Assembly (NCBI GenBank): GCA_014871385.1
Contig: CM026422.1
Span: forward strand, 10,084,564 to 10,148,563
DNA: 64,000 nt
DNA from: Ceratodon purpureus
Taxonomy: Eukaryota; Streptophyta; Bryopsida; Pseudoditrichales; Ditrichaceae
Reading direction: 5' to 3'
In this document: positions 1-14,953 of the stretch, piece by piece
Numbering within the stretch: the stretch's first letter is position 1
How the letters are laid out: each line of letters opens with the position of its first letter
Notes under the pieces: generated by a model
The model's database searches: none
Seen by the model: the letters and a program-made list of their open reading frames with translations, nothing else
Told to the model about the DNA's origin: nothing
Translations under genes and position numbers: made by a program

Positions 1-108
1 AGACTGGAACACTAACTTAACGCAGCTTTCGAGCTCACATTATGGAAGCCTTTTATTGCAACTGAGAATTTGGAAGAGCTTTACGGACTTCAATGTGGGG
101 GAGTGCAG

Positions 109-547
109 ATTTGGAATGAGGAGGAATGCGTGGGCACCTTGAAAGCACATACAGGAGTAGTCTCAGCCCTTGCTTTCGACCAAGATTGGCTTTACAGTAG
201 TAGTTGGGACGGCTTTGTCAAGGTCTTTTCCATTCCTTCTTTTTCTGAAACTCAGTTCGAGTTCAGGCACTTGAAAGCGTCGTTTGGTCTGTTTCTGTGC
301 ACAGGAAACAGAATGTATCCCGTGAAATGTATCCCGTGGCGTAGGACGTGACTTGCGACTTAAAAAAATTGGGCATTTGACGAACCTCATTTGGACATTG
401 TTGGCAATTTTGCAGGCGTGGCCACTTGAGGATGTATTGAGTGGCACTTCAAATCCGGTTGAAAGGAAATGCAGCCAGGCAGCAGTAACAGCACTCTGCT
501 GCTCTGCACAGGACAAATTATTTGTTGGTGCAAAGCAGGAAATTCAG
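109..547 (+). CDS. WD40-repeat protein, two internal exons of a partial gene
   Basis: Two exons can be placed. The first (109-222) follows a TGCAG acceptor and encodes a WD40 blade reading IWNEEECVGTLKAHTG, then SSSWDGFVK. It ends at AAG before GTCTTT. The second (416-547) follows TTTTGCAG, opens with AWPLEDVLSG, continues with DKLFVGAKQEIQ and ends at CAG before GTATCG. Both are whole codons, so they join in phase 0 into one and a half WD40 blades. The rest must lie to the left of the window or be lost; I found no convincing further blade up to 1.3 kb. The closest pattern I recall is the plant zinc-finger/WD40 (ZFWD) group, but no zinc finger is visible here, so the exact family is open. It could equally be a decayed gene end. 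Confidence 0.55.
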
Positions 548-3418
548 GTATCGATTCTTTCCCGTAATATTTGACTAATCTTTTTTGAGTCTCATTTGTG
601 GCTTCACATTTCAAGGCCACAACATGGATGTGCTTCAAATGTTGGACTACCTATATAATTATGATCAAATGTTAATTCGACGACCGAAAGGTATTGATAA
701 GATGAAGGGCTGGTATTGACACTGAAAACTTTCTCGAATCCACATCCGGTGAATTTAACTCGTCACTGCAACAGGTATACGGTGTCCACTAAAATCGAAC
801 CAGTTTAGGTGGATCATCTTCTTGCTGCCTCCGACGTACATAGGCACTCTTACAAATTCGAAGTCCAGGAAAGACCTTACTCAGTTTTCTCTGGATGCAA
901 ATCGTATCCATGAAGTAAGTTATTCTTCCACTACATGGTCCAATTTCTAATTCCATTTAGATCTTGCAGAGTTTCTCAGATTCTTTTGCTTGTCATATTT
1001 GTTCATATTGATTATGTGGATGCACGCAGTGCTGACTCTGCTGTGACTTCGAATAGAAGGTGAGGACAGATTGTATTCGCTGCACAAGTCATCGTTGAGG
1101 AGAGTGGCCGGATTTTAAGGCATTGAAGTATGTATGCCTTCCAAAGAAATCCATCTTCTGCTACAGTATTTCCGCGACTGCCTTTCTTAAGTAAGCTACG
1201 AAGGCGTATCACCAGTGATGGGATATTCCGCAAACGAAGAGGTATCATGTTGCAAGGTGACGGTAAACTCTGAAACTAGAACGCGCGAACACCAGATGAT
1301 GCCAGAGTGGATTCCTCAATTCCCTCAGATTTCTCAAAACACGCACGCACACACTCTAATCCGGAGTGAGGTTACAAAACTGGGAAAGCCATTCATTGGG
1401 CGAACTTTTAGCAGTCCCCATATCTCAGAAAGCATACCGTACACTAGCACAGTCTATTTCAAGCACTCTGACACCACCACACAACCAGGTGCCCAGACTC
1501 AGATTATTTCGGATCACTGAAGATGTTTTCTTTTTTTCTCTTTTTTTCATAAATTAAACACTGAAGATGTTCCACGAGGGAAGATTATCTACACCGAAAA
1601 TCTTCTGGCGGCAAGTGCGGGTCGGGCCGGGCTTGGGTTGAGACAGGGAGCGGCCCGACCCGGCTCAAGCCCGGGTCGGTGTTGCGGCACCGGCATCGGC
1701 ACCGGAGGTTGGCATGTTCATATCGCGTTTCCCGGGCAGTGGTTTGTCGGGGCTCTAATGGCAGTGAGCCTGCAGCTGAGGTGACGAGGGAATTTTTTTC
1801 GAATGCAGGCAAGTGGGTCATCGTCAAGCGAGCGGGGTGCACGGGGTGGTCCTTCGTGGGGGCAGAGGAGCTCGTGGGGTTGCGGCGGAGCAATGCGGCA
1901 GTGGATGTAAGGCAGGAGTTTCTAGAAGGCGGAGCTTGAGAGGAGTCAGAGCATTGGACGGGAGCTCGACTAGCGCCGCGTCGGAGGAGGAGGAGGATGT
2001 AGAGATTCTAGTCGAGAAGTGGTTTCCTGCATTGCCTCCCATATTGGGTAGTAACCATAGTACGAGTAACACATTGTAGTTTCCGTTTCTGCTGCACAGA
2101 GTCATTGAGCACAATCGTGGAGAGCCTGCGAGGCGTTTTCTATGAGGAATGTGACCAGCAATGACCACTTCGTTTGATGGCCACTGCCCCCCGCGGCCTA
2201 TCATGCTTCGTGTGCTCAATGTTGAGGTGAGAGCCTTGGTTGTGAGGATTTTAAAGGAAATGTGGAATTGGGTTCTGCTTTGTGAAGGGTTTAGCTCGTA
2301 CGGTTTTGAACTGCTGTGATTGAGTCCTGAGGTTACAGGGTACTCTTTTACTCCGCATTATGGATTGGATACTTGGATCTTTTAACTATTCGTACATAGA
2401 TGGACATTGAAATACTTTTAAAGTATTGTTGAGTACGCCACCGAAAATGTGTGACCTTGTGATGCAATGATAGGCTTCTTGTCCCTGTTTTGAAGGAAGA
2501 TATTCTGGATCCGACCCAGAAGTTTATTTAGCTTATTGTGATGGGTTGGGTAGTTGCTCAATTTACGTCGTCTTCATTACAGTTGCAAAAGCCAGTATTT
2601 CCAGGGGTTTATATGAGTCAATTATCTGGATACCGTGTTGAATTAATTAGGGTTATTGAATCTCGATTTTCGTTGTTTTTGTCCAGAGTTACTACTTCCT
2701 GAGCCAATTGAAGCAAGTGATGGTGTCCTAGTTCCTACAATCCTCTCCGCAGCACACTTGAAGATCCGTGAGTTTGACTCAACAGGCTTGAAGGTTTTGT
2801 TTCTCAGACTCGGTGGGTCGCTTTTCTCCAACTTGTATGGCAGAAGAGGAAAATCTGTATGGCTGGAATACAGTAATCGTGGTTGCAGCAATTCTGGACG
2901 TTGTCAAGTTGGCGAATCGAGTGTTTTCCGTTCTGTAGGAGTGGGTCTTTCCCCTACTATCGCTCTTATCCTCTCTGCTTGCTTCACACCGAGTCCCTGC
3001 TGGCCGTAGTGCTGAGCTGAAACACCGTTTCTTGTGCTTATTGCAGTGGCTTCTGCAACTAACTGGCCCGTCTTATGGAACCAGCTTCCCCGTAGAGGTT
3101 TTATCCTCCATGATCTCCAGTGATCGCTTCCTTCAATCAACTAGAAGACGTTCTGGACGCGCTCTTAGAAGAGCATGCATTGTGGAGTTTGTCGTCTCTC
3201 TGTTCTTGTACAAAAGAATACAAATGTCTTCTTTTGTAGAACTTCAGTCAGTGGCCTAATTGTAGAACTTAGTGGGTTGTAGAACTCCACTCTTCCGTCA
3301 CTCGCCTGAGCTGCACTTCTCTTGCTCTCAATTCAAGCTTCTTCAAGTCCTTTCTTTAAACTTTCTTTTGGCTTTACACCTACAGATTCAAATATTTCCG
3401 GGTGGATCCACTTCAGCC
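548..3418. other. Intergenic stretch, no recognisable gene
   Basis: Short open frames exist on both strands but none resembles a known family or shows consistent exon borders. A GC-rich patch at about 1619-1680 holds imperfect inverted copies of a GGGCCGGGCTTGG-type sequence, probably an old insertion. The part next to 3419 may hold the promoter and 5-prime UTR of the glycosyltransferase gene. Confidence 0.5.
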
Positions 3419-6118
3419 ATGCAGTGGCAATCCAAGATGGGCTACCCCAAGGTCCGCTTCATTGTGGCCATGGCGTGTGCCTGCGCTCTTGTCTATATCC
3501 TCTCTTTCATGCTCATGAGCCCGCATCCTGGCTACTGGAACACCTGCCCTCCGCAGTCATGCACACCCCTCGCCTCTCCTCTTCAAACAAATGATTACTC
3601 GCAACGAGCTATATCTATGGAGGACGAATTCGAATCGGTTGTCAGCGCCAAACATGAAATGGAAGTTCTAGCTTCCGCCCCTCAATTGCAACCTCAGCCT
3701 AAGGGCACGGATATTTCCCGGATCGTATTTGGCATTGCCGCGGCCGCCGACATGTGGGAGGCTAGAAAAGAGTACATTAAGCTTTGGTGGAAACCTGAAA
3801 TGCGAGGATTCGTCTGGCTGGACGAGATCCCAGATGGAGCGAAATTGAGCGACGAGTATCCGCCGTTTAAAGTCTCTCAAAACACTTCGGAGTTTGAGTA
3901 TACTTATAAGGGAGGATGGAGGTCGGCGATAAGAATCTCACGGATTGTTTCGGAGACGTTTCGACTTGGATTGCCTGACGTTGACTGGTTCGTGTTGGGC
4001 GACGATGATACTCTGTTCTTCACTGAAAACCTGGTGCAGGTGTTATCGAAGTACGATCATTCAAAGAAGTATTACATTGGGAGCAACTCCGAGAGCCATC
4101 TGCAGAATATTATGTTTTCGTACAACATGGCGTTCGGTGGGGGCGGGATTGCTATCAGTTACCCGCTTGTGAAATTGCTGGCGACGATGCAGGATAGTTG
4201 CATCGCGAGGTTTTGCTCTTCTCCAACTTCGTGGATCATTGCTTTTTCGATTGTTTAGAGTGCTTGCTGACCGCACAGTCGATCGTCTTTTTGTATATTC
4301 AAGTTTCTTGCAGTGCAGTCCTGATCGGTCTGTATGTTGCAGGTACCCTCATTTATTCGGAAGCGATGACAGACTGCATGCGTGCATGACGGAGCTTGGT
4401 ATTCCTCTTACGAAAGAGCCAGGTTTTCATCAGGTTTGAACATATTCCTCTCTGGCTTTCCAATAGGTTAAAAATGTTTATTGATTTCTACATGTTTTAT
4501 CATAGCATTTCTGAATTGAAGAGATGACCAACCTTTGAAACCCAAGCTGGATTTGACATAGATACACTATCCTCAGTGGAGACGTAAGTAGCGAAAAGAG
4601 TGTCCACAATGACCAGAAGCTCTCACCGAACGCCAAGTTGTACGAAAACATAATATTCTGCAGTCCACGATGATCTAGGACACAATTGGTAGTCTCCTAG
4701 ATCATCGTGGACTGCAGATGGCTATCGTATGTTATAATTAGATTGTTGCTTGTCTCGGCGACTCTTATATGCCTATGATCTTTCTCGATATATTTTCTTA
4801 TAGCTAGGAATGTGATTTGCAATTGGGATGCTCTGGATCGATCTCCAAGGTATTTCTTTGATAACACTTGACTTCGAAGTCTGAAATGTAGTTGTGGGTA
4901 CCCTGTAGTTTGACATGTACGGAGACGCATATGGAATACTGGCAGCTCACCCTGTTGTCCCCCTTGTATCCATCCACCACCTCGACTTCATCGATCCCAT
5001 TTTCCCGAATACACTCACCAAAAACTACACTCGTCTCGACTCCCTGAATCATCTTCTCGAAGCTGCCAATCTCGAAGCCGCAAGCACAATGCAACAGTCC
5101 ATTTGCTACGACAAACTGCGGCGATGGTCGTTCACCGTTTCGTGGGGCTACGTAGTTCAAGTGTACCAAGGCTTTATCACTCCTCGTGAATTGGAGGTTC
5201 CCCAGAAGACGTTCGTGTCATGGCACAAGGAGACTAGCAACGTGCAGTTCCCTTTTAATACTCGGTCCAACTCTGATGATGTGTGCAAGAGGCCTACTCG
5301 CTTCTTCATGGAGTCGGTTCAAGCTCCATCTATGAGTGGATCCCAAGCAGCCATGGAAAGCTTATTTTTACGTGAGGCTAGCGAAGAGAAAAAAGATTGT
5401 ACGGAGAAGCTGCTGCCTTTGAGTGCTGTCCAGCGAATCAAAGTTGTCAGGGAGTTCACGGACCAGACTTGGTATCAGGTACCCTCCTCTCTCCACGTCC
5501 ATACACCTTTTTTTGTTGGTTGCAACAACATCTAGTAGGACTCTAACACACCCTGTAGTTATTATTATGTTAAACATATTCTCAATAGCAAGTTCTAGCA
5601 TTGGCAGCAAGGCAATAACACTTTCAGAATTGAACAGTGTCACCTTAATCGATTTTATGGTCTCCTTTTCTTATTATTGTTCGCTTTGTAACCAATGGAA
5701 TTCCGACTCATTTGGTTCCAATCGTAAGTTAGATATCAATTGTAGGATCCATGCCTGGACGTTTTGCAAGTCATTTGGTGAGCATGCTTTTGTTTAGTAG
5801 GTGTAACTAGAATCCTGCACTGAATGTTGCTGTTGCTAGTAGTCCAGAACAGATTGTCGTGGCTTCTGAGCAGTAGGGAGAAACTTTGTTGAAGAACATT
5901 CTGGCACATTTTGAACGGTGCAAGCAATCATGCTTGAACGTTAGTTTACAGTTGTGAACAAGCTTTCCCAAAAGCAATTAGATAACAGTGATCTGTGTGC
6001 TCTCTTCCTGCAGACGCCCAGGCGATCATGCTGTCGAGTGAGGAGGTGGATGAACGAAGACATTGACATTCATGTGGGTGCATGTAAGGACGGCGAAACT
6101 CTAGTCAGCACCTACTAA
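3419..6118 (+). CDS. DUF604 / GT31-like type II membrane glycosyltransferase (fringe-related)
   Basis: Four exons: 3419-4209, 4343-4433, 4909-5478 and 6014-6118, all with GT-AG borders and matching phases, giving 518 residues, a normal length for plant DUF604 proteins. Residues about 10-30 form one hydrophobic anchor preceded by basic residues, so a Golgi type II protein is expected. The GDDDT at residues 194-198 is the DxD-type nucleotide-sugar and metal site of fringe/GT31 enzymes. Further family hallmarks are the GGGG stretch before AISYPL, the PHLFGSDDRL segment in exon 2, the GFHQFDMYGDAYG segment across the exon 2/3 join and AAHPVVPLVS. The C terminus keeps the family's Arg/Cys-rich PRRSCCRVRRW. 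I chose the first Met just upstream of the anchor; a second Met six codons on is also possible. The acceptor substrate is unknown. Intron 2 contains an unusual antisense copy of exon 1, described separately. Confidence 0.9.
4624..4728. repeat. Antisense copy of exon 1 in intron 2, interrupted by a small hairpin
   Basis: Bases 4624-4663 are the reverse complement of exon 1 bases 4100-4139 with one mismatch. The match resumes after 4712 and covers exon bases back to about 4091. Between the two parts lies a 48-base insert (4664-4711) that is itself a hairpin with 17-base perfect arms and a 14-base loop. It is bracketed by two copies of CTGCAG (4658-4663 and 4712-4717). Counting the palindromic CTGCAG copies, the perfect arms are 23 bases (4658-4680 and 4695-4717). 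Confidence 0.85.
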
Positions 6119-7770
6119 ACATTGTTCTCCTCGAGTATGAATTATCACTCATCTTCGACGCCTCCAATGAAGCGTCCAGTAAATTGCGACTAGGTTAAGC
6201 TCTACGCAAAGATTTTAAAGATTTTAAAAAATCACACAGCACATGAACCAGACTCTGGTAACTCCTTGTGTCGCCATATTCTGTACATAGGAGGTGACTA
6301 CCGGTAGTCTAATATTTCATTCCTCGTTTTAGAGGATTGCAAAGATGACAGGTCCTGAATTTATTGAGTACAGAATCTGTGCGTTAGGAGACGTGGGTGC
6401 TTATGCCCACTTTGACATGCTCGTTTGTGAGGACTTCGAAATGTTTTTCTTGAAACATCTAATACAAGCTGCAACTAGCGCGAAGTCGTTCAAAATTTGC
6501 ACTTTTGTACTATTCTACTGGACATCATGAGCCATTTTTGTACTATTTTACAGACCACCTTTTCCTTCGTTCTGATGAGTAGTCTTTGCTTCGCCATAGC
6601 CTCTTTAGTTAAATATTTCAAAGTGCAATACATAGGTGCGATATGAGTCAGTAGGTGTATTACAGAATTAATCTGGGTGTCCATGGATTATAAAGTGGAG
6701 ATAACTTGTTTTCATTTGAAACTCTAGTTTTGTGAATCTTCTCCGGCTCTTTGTGCTCTTTAGATTGCAAGTTAAACTATTTTGATCAACTATAAATCTA
6801 CTCCATGAAGTTTGGGTCTAGAACTTGTGGTTGAAGCTTGTTAATTTTCATTTACCTACATACTATCCAGTGTTCAAATGAGATTAGGCAAAAATTGTTT
6901 CAAAGTCAACTGAAGTGTGCCATGTGCCATCATTTGATTGGCTATGATCCATAAACTTTGAAGTTTGAAAGTAGTTATAAATTAAGGAAGACTTGTATTA
7001 GATGTTTGAATAAAGGGAGACTTTGAAAATCAAGGATGGTATGTAATGCTACTTTGAATTGTTAAAAGCATACATCGGAATATCCCTTGTTATTGAAGTG
7101 ATGACGTCTAGGCACAATACCATTTTTAATACCAAAAATGTATTTTCGTAGTACAAAAACAATTTTTGTTGAACTTATATTGGAGTTGTCTTGAATCATT
7201 GTTCATTAATTTTACATAAATTTAATATGATTCAAAAAAATAATGATTTTATGTTTGATAAATATTGATCCAACATGCAATATGTTTAATAAAATAATAG
7301 TGTATTAATATAATTTTAATAAGTAATGCATCAAGACATGATCTATGTTAATATGAAATCAATCCAATTGAGGTCATTAAAATGATACTTCTATAAATTA
7401 ATATATTTTTTTGCTTGAAAAAATATAAATTGATTATTCATATTTATGTCATCCATAAATCTATTTCATTCATGTTCATAAATGTATTACCTACATTATG
7501 GCACAATGTTCAAATGCAACAAAATTTTCTGAAGAAGTGAAGTATCCTCTTCTTTCATTCCCTAATACCTGATAGAGAATTTAAGATTTTTTTTAATAAT
7601 TTGCAACCATTCATCTAATTGTCCATAGATTCAAAATGAAGATATAACTCTAATAATATTGATAAGAGTCTTAAACACCCCTAAATCATATTAGTGTAAT
7701 ATACCAACATGCAATGTTTGGTAAAGATATTCTATTTAGTATCTCTTCTAAATACTCATAAGACACATTA
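6119..7770. other. Intergenic, increasingly AT-rich, no gene seen
   Basis: The first 600 bases after the glycosyltransferase stop may hold its 3-prime UTR. From about 6700 the sequence becomes AT-rich with no frame of recognisable protein. It looks like old transposon flank leading into the Helitron remnant. Confidence 0.5.
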
Positions 7771-7876
7771 TTGCATTTAAAAATAATTTTTGTTAATTTT
7801 TTATTTATTTTTAAATTAAATAAAATTAGAAAAAATATATATAAATTGAAGTATACTTCAAGGATGTAAAAATAAA
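7771..7876. repeat. Left copy of a direct repeat bracketing the Helitron remnant
   Basis: This AT-rich segment starting TTGCATTTAAAAATAA is closely matched by 10821-10921. The two copies share the start TTGCATTT, a central AAATAAAATT stretch and a shared end at CAAGGATGTAAAAATAAA. Outside these limits the two flanks differ. Confidence 0.75.
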
Positions 7877-8380
7877 TATACAACAGATATTTTGTTATCT
7901 AAGTAATTAAAAAAAAAAAAAAAAACAAAGAAAAAAAAAAAAAAAGCCTCACGAGAGCACGGTTTCAACCATATGATTGTTTTTGGAATGACAGAGATAA
8001 TTTGTATGAATGCTCGTCAAAAGAAGTTGGTAATTTTTTTGAATCACTACGTTGTTGGGAATATGTGGACTGACAAAGTTGATAAATCACAGTACAAACT
8101 ACAAAATCAAGCCTTATCCGAACGTAGAGCAAGAAGACTCGAACAAAGGCTGCACACAGTATGAATTACCAAATGCAGTGCTCTCCAAATACACAACTAC
8201 TTCTGATGATTTACATATGTATACTTCTGATGATTACTTATATATATATCTGTAAAAAATGTAACGACAATAGCCATAATCCACCATATGCACCCTATAG
8301 GCTATGTTGTGTATCAATAGCCGTTTTATTTCAATTTCATATTGAATTGTCATCCTTTACATATTTAGTTACTGTCATTC

Positions 8381-10393
8381 TTGGACATATACTTACACAT
8401 TCAGAACCATAAGTGGAGTTTTTATACTGGAATGATAGTCAAAATAAGTCTTCTGAACAATCCATTATTAAGTTATGATAATATTCTTGATCAAGATATT
8501 TTAGTGGATGAGATTTCAACAAAGATTGGACCTATTTTAGCTCAAAATATGTCCACAAATCCTTGGTACAAAACATACAAATGTATTTTCAAACAAGCAA
8601 GAAATACCGGCATATGTGTACTATTTGCTGTCATTGTCTCAAAAATCATGGAAACTCATTCTACCAATTTTCCAACATTCGATATGATGAATGTATCAGA
8701 ATCAGTTTACAATCTTGCTTTGATGTGTAACATGAGTTCCAGCATAAATATGAAAAAACATGAAGATTATTATATGATTGGCAATGTTTGTAAAAGGAAC
8801 AATAACAAAGTCAACAATTGTGAACCAATTACATTTCGAGGTAATGGGTTGAATGTAAATAACAAAGAGATGACATTGGAATTAGCATTATTCCCATTTT
8901 TATTTCCTCATGGAAGTGATTTTTACAATGGAAAAACCACATTCAATTAGTATTTGAAATTTAGAATGAACACATTATTCTCTCCATTCACAATGTACAA
9001 ACCATATTTATTGTACATGTATGATATAAGGCAGTCTTTGCAATTCATTAAAAAAACCTCAAAAACATGTCTAGACAAAGACATTAAAAGAACCAAGAAA
9101 CAATTTCCACAAATGAATGAACAAAAGGTTCTTCAACATGTTACAAAGTACAATCTGCCAAATTCGCTCACAGGCTCACCACGGTGGCACAAATCCCAAC
9201 TTGAAGATATTCTATCAATGGTCTCGAAGTTTAGAATGCCCTATTTCTTCCTTACACTTACGGCCGACGAAATAAGTTCATTACGTTGGAGCAAAGTTCA
9301 AACAATGAACGACATCGCAAAGAATATCAATGGATCAATGACATGGAAAGATTGTCCTGTTGTATGCACAACTCTATTTCATGTGAGAGTTCAGAAACTA
9401 ATGCAACAACATTTACTTTGTGATAATCCCATTCTTGGTCTTATTGAACATTATGCGATCCGGTATGAATTCCAAGGAAGAGAGCCCTTACAGGCTCACA
9501 TTATATTGTAGATGAGTAATCCAACAGATATAAATAGAATCACAAATGAACTTACCGCTATGATATCTGGAGCTTATGATCAAACCACCCAAAAATTCAT
9601 TGAACCAATCGATCCCCTCCAACTCAGTCTGTACAAAATAGTCATGCGAAAACAGTTACACACATGTATGACACATTGCCAAAACAATACGAGCAAATGT
9701 AAACATGGATTTCCATTAAACATTCAAAATGAAAACCAATCTACTTTTTATTCTAATTCTAGCTGTTGGATCTACTATCTCCTAAATATTATGAAGTCCG
9801 CAATGTTGTTATGTACCATGCTATGTTGTTGCTCTTAGGCAATGCCTATTTAAATCTACAACGTATTGGTCTTACTATCAAGTGAAGTACTCAATGCAAT
9901 GTGAGCCATACGGCAGAGTTGAGCTGTACTCCTAGAACGCTGAAAGATTGAAATTTCAAAATGTTTTTACTACACAATTACAGCTCATTTCATCACTTAT
10001 CATTGCAAGACCAATTACTCCTTCACAAGCCGTAGTTACATGCCTACAAATCTCTACCATTCAGAAAAGCATTCAAGATGAAATTCAACTTATGTTGCAA
10101 AAGATAATCTTGGCAACTATGTTTACAAACATAACAAGGTTATTGATTCACAAATTTCCACCCAACATGCAATAGTGAGGCGCTTTTTTTCAATGTTCTA
10201 CTGCGTACAGTAGGCTACAGAGATGAAAACTGTTTATTATCTGCTGACAATAATACAAGAAGTTATGTGTACGAGTGTTACAAACGTGAATTAATCCACG
10301 ATACAGATAGTATAATGATATACCTACATCAATATGCAGACCGGAATTTGATAAAGGCTGATAATTTGTCCCGATTCTTAGAAAGCCTACTTT
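8381..10393 (+). pseudogene. Decayed Helitron helicase-like N-terminal (Rep-type) protein
   Basis: A single reading frame from 8381 to 9838 encodes a Helitron_like_N-type protein broken by two in-frame TAG codons, at 8948-8950 (just before YLKFRMN) and 9509-9511 (just after QAHIIL). Family landmarks are LFPFLFPHG-like ALFPFLFPHGSD, PRWHKSQLEDILSMV, the Phe/Leu-rich FFLTLTADE strand and the RYEFQ segment. The HUH nuclease motif that normally reads RG-x-x-HxH here reads REPLQAH, so one catalytic His is lost. The downstream Cys/His segment (HTCMTHCQNN, SKCKHGFP) is also typical. Beyond 9838 the frame shifts; a fragment reading LIHDTDSIMIYLHQYADR is visible at about 10290-10350. No helicase half was found, so the element is truncated and dead. 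Confidence 0.8.
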
Positions 10394-10794
10394 AAGAGTA
10401 CCCATATTTGGATGTAGAACAAGAAATGAATATGAATGATTTCATATCAACATAGAGTACAAGAATACTCTTGCGCTTTCTAGTTTTGAATAAGTTCTTA
10501 TGTTTTGAAACTTTTGTACTTGAAAACTATATTTTCTACTTTTGAATACCCACAACCAGAATGTTTTTTAAATGTTAAAAGTACAAGAAAATCCAAATTT
10601 ATGTGAAAGATTCATGACACAAATACAAAATACTGCACGTACTTTATAACCATGGTTCTAGGTACTCCATTAAGTGTGATTTCTTCATAGATATTTTTGA
10701 CCACAAAACTAACTGAGGAGTTGAAAGTAATATTCTTGCCTGCAATTTTTACGTATTTGTCTTCATATCCATCACCCTTCCATCCACCAATGTG

Positions 10795-10820
10795 GTGGGG
10801 CTCGCCCCACGAGAGGCTAG
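10795..10820 (+). mobile_element. Probable Helitron 3-prime terminus: GC hairpin plus CTAG
   Basis: A short GC-rich palindrome (GTGGGG at 10795-10800, loop CTCG, CCCCAC at 10805-10810) is followed six bases later by CTAG at 10817-10820, and the next base is T. This is the canonical Helitron end: a hairpin, then CTRR, then insertion before T. It lies in otherwise AT-rich DNA a few hundred bases downstream of the Helitron protein remnant and in the same orientation. A homologous flank begins at exactly the next base, which supports the boundary. Confidence 0.7.
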
Positions 10821-10921
10821 TTGCATTTTAAAATAATTTTAGTTAATGTTGTTTACAATTAAATCAAATAAAATTGAAAAAAATATATAAAATGAAGCAT
10901 AATTCAAGGATGTAAAAATAA
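10821..10921. repeat. Right copy of the direct repeat, starting exactly at the Helitron end
   Basis: Homologous to 7771-7876. Its first base is the T that directly follows CTAG, so the repeat boundary and the inferred Helitron boundary coincide. Confidence 0.75.
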
Positions 10922-12072
10922 AGTATTAAAATAAAGATGTTATAGACAAGACGTGACCAATCCTCATAAGATGTAATAAGTATTGTTCGAAAAGAATTTT
11001 TAAGCAATAACTCCCAAATTCCAAAACTTTGATTTTGAAGAGTATAACTTCTAGATTGAATAAGGTTTGGATTAAATTTTCAACAATGGATGTGACTAGG
11101 TGCAAAATGGATGTCACTAGATTTTTCTAAAAGGTGCATGTTGTATTTCTTATATTCTTCACATCAAAATTCAAAACACTCCTGAGATCAGAATTCTTAC
11201 TTAGTGGTCACATGACCTACCACTAAGTAAGAAATCAATGATCAAGTCTCGCTCAATCTTCTTCATCTTCCACCAAAAGAAAATCCTTGTCAAACAGCAA
11301 ACAATCCTGGACATGTCAGACGCTTTCATGTATAAGAAGCCCTTCGCCAAGAGGTACGAGGAATCCACAGGCAACCCCCTCTCAGCGCTACTTTGCGACT
11401 TCCCTCTGTCTCTCGTTACACGACCGCTTCCTTCGCAACCTCACCTCCGCTTCGATCCTTACCTTCACTCACCAAACACACCTCGTTTCTCCTCGCAAAA
11501 TCATGTATGCGACACTTTCTGTAACACAAGCAACCAGAAGGTCCCTAAAAATCTCCAACACACCGACTTCCACAACCAAATGATAAAAATTGTTTTCCAG
11601 GTGAGAATATAACATAAGAAGGGATGTAATATGAATAAAGCCCATTTCCAAAGAAGGTTCTCCTATTTCGATTCAATCCACAATCCAACCGTTGCACATG
11701 TTTCATGTGCTTGCCCTTCAATCCTTCTAACTTCACCCAGAACACAGCAGTCGTAGAGAACGACATAGAACATGATAAAATTAAAAATGCTAAAGACTTA
11801 GAGTCGACTGTAAGGTAGTTCACTTGTGATATTCACCTCATGAATATTTCCTCTATCAAAATCCTTTGTGTTTAAAAAAAATGGACCCATTGTAATATGG
11901 GCGCCAAAAATTGATAGTCAATAATCAAATAATCAATTTACAAACTTACTCCTGTATTGAGAGACGAGCTCTGTATCTAGAGCAACAGTACTCTACCTCT
12001 TACACTAACTCCCGCGTGCGAACAAAGTCGCTACTAGATCATGCCTCATTGTACAGGAGCAGAACGGAAAAC
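10922..12072. other. Intergenic between Helitron remnant and the cytidylyltransferase 3-prime end
   Basis: No gene recognised. It contains the perfect hairpin at 11194-11233. The part from about 11850 to 12072 is the expected 3-prime UTR and polyadenylation region of the minus-strand gene. Open frames around 11240-11600 look random. Confidence 0.5.
11194..11233. repeat. Perfect 15 bp inverted repeat (hairpin)
   Basis: TTCTTACTTAGTGGT (11194-11208) and its exact reverse complement ACCACTAAGTAAGAA (11219-11233) enclose a 10-base loop. It could be the tip of a small foldback element or a structured RNA segment; nothing else around it decides. Confidence 0.8.

Positions 12073-14953
<2,881 letters not shown>

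Noticed and set aside
11238-11612. 124-codon plus-strand open frame near the hairpin
   Set aside because: No domain, atypical composition and no splice structure.
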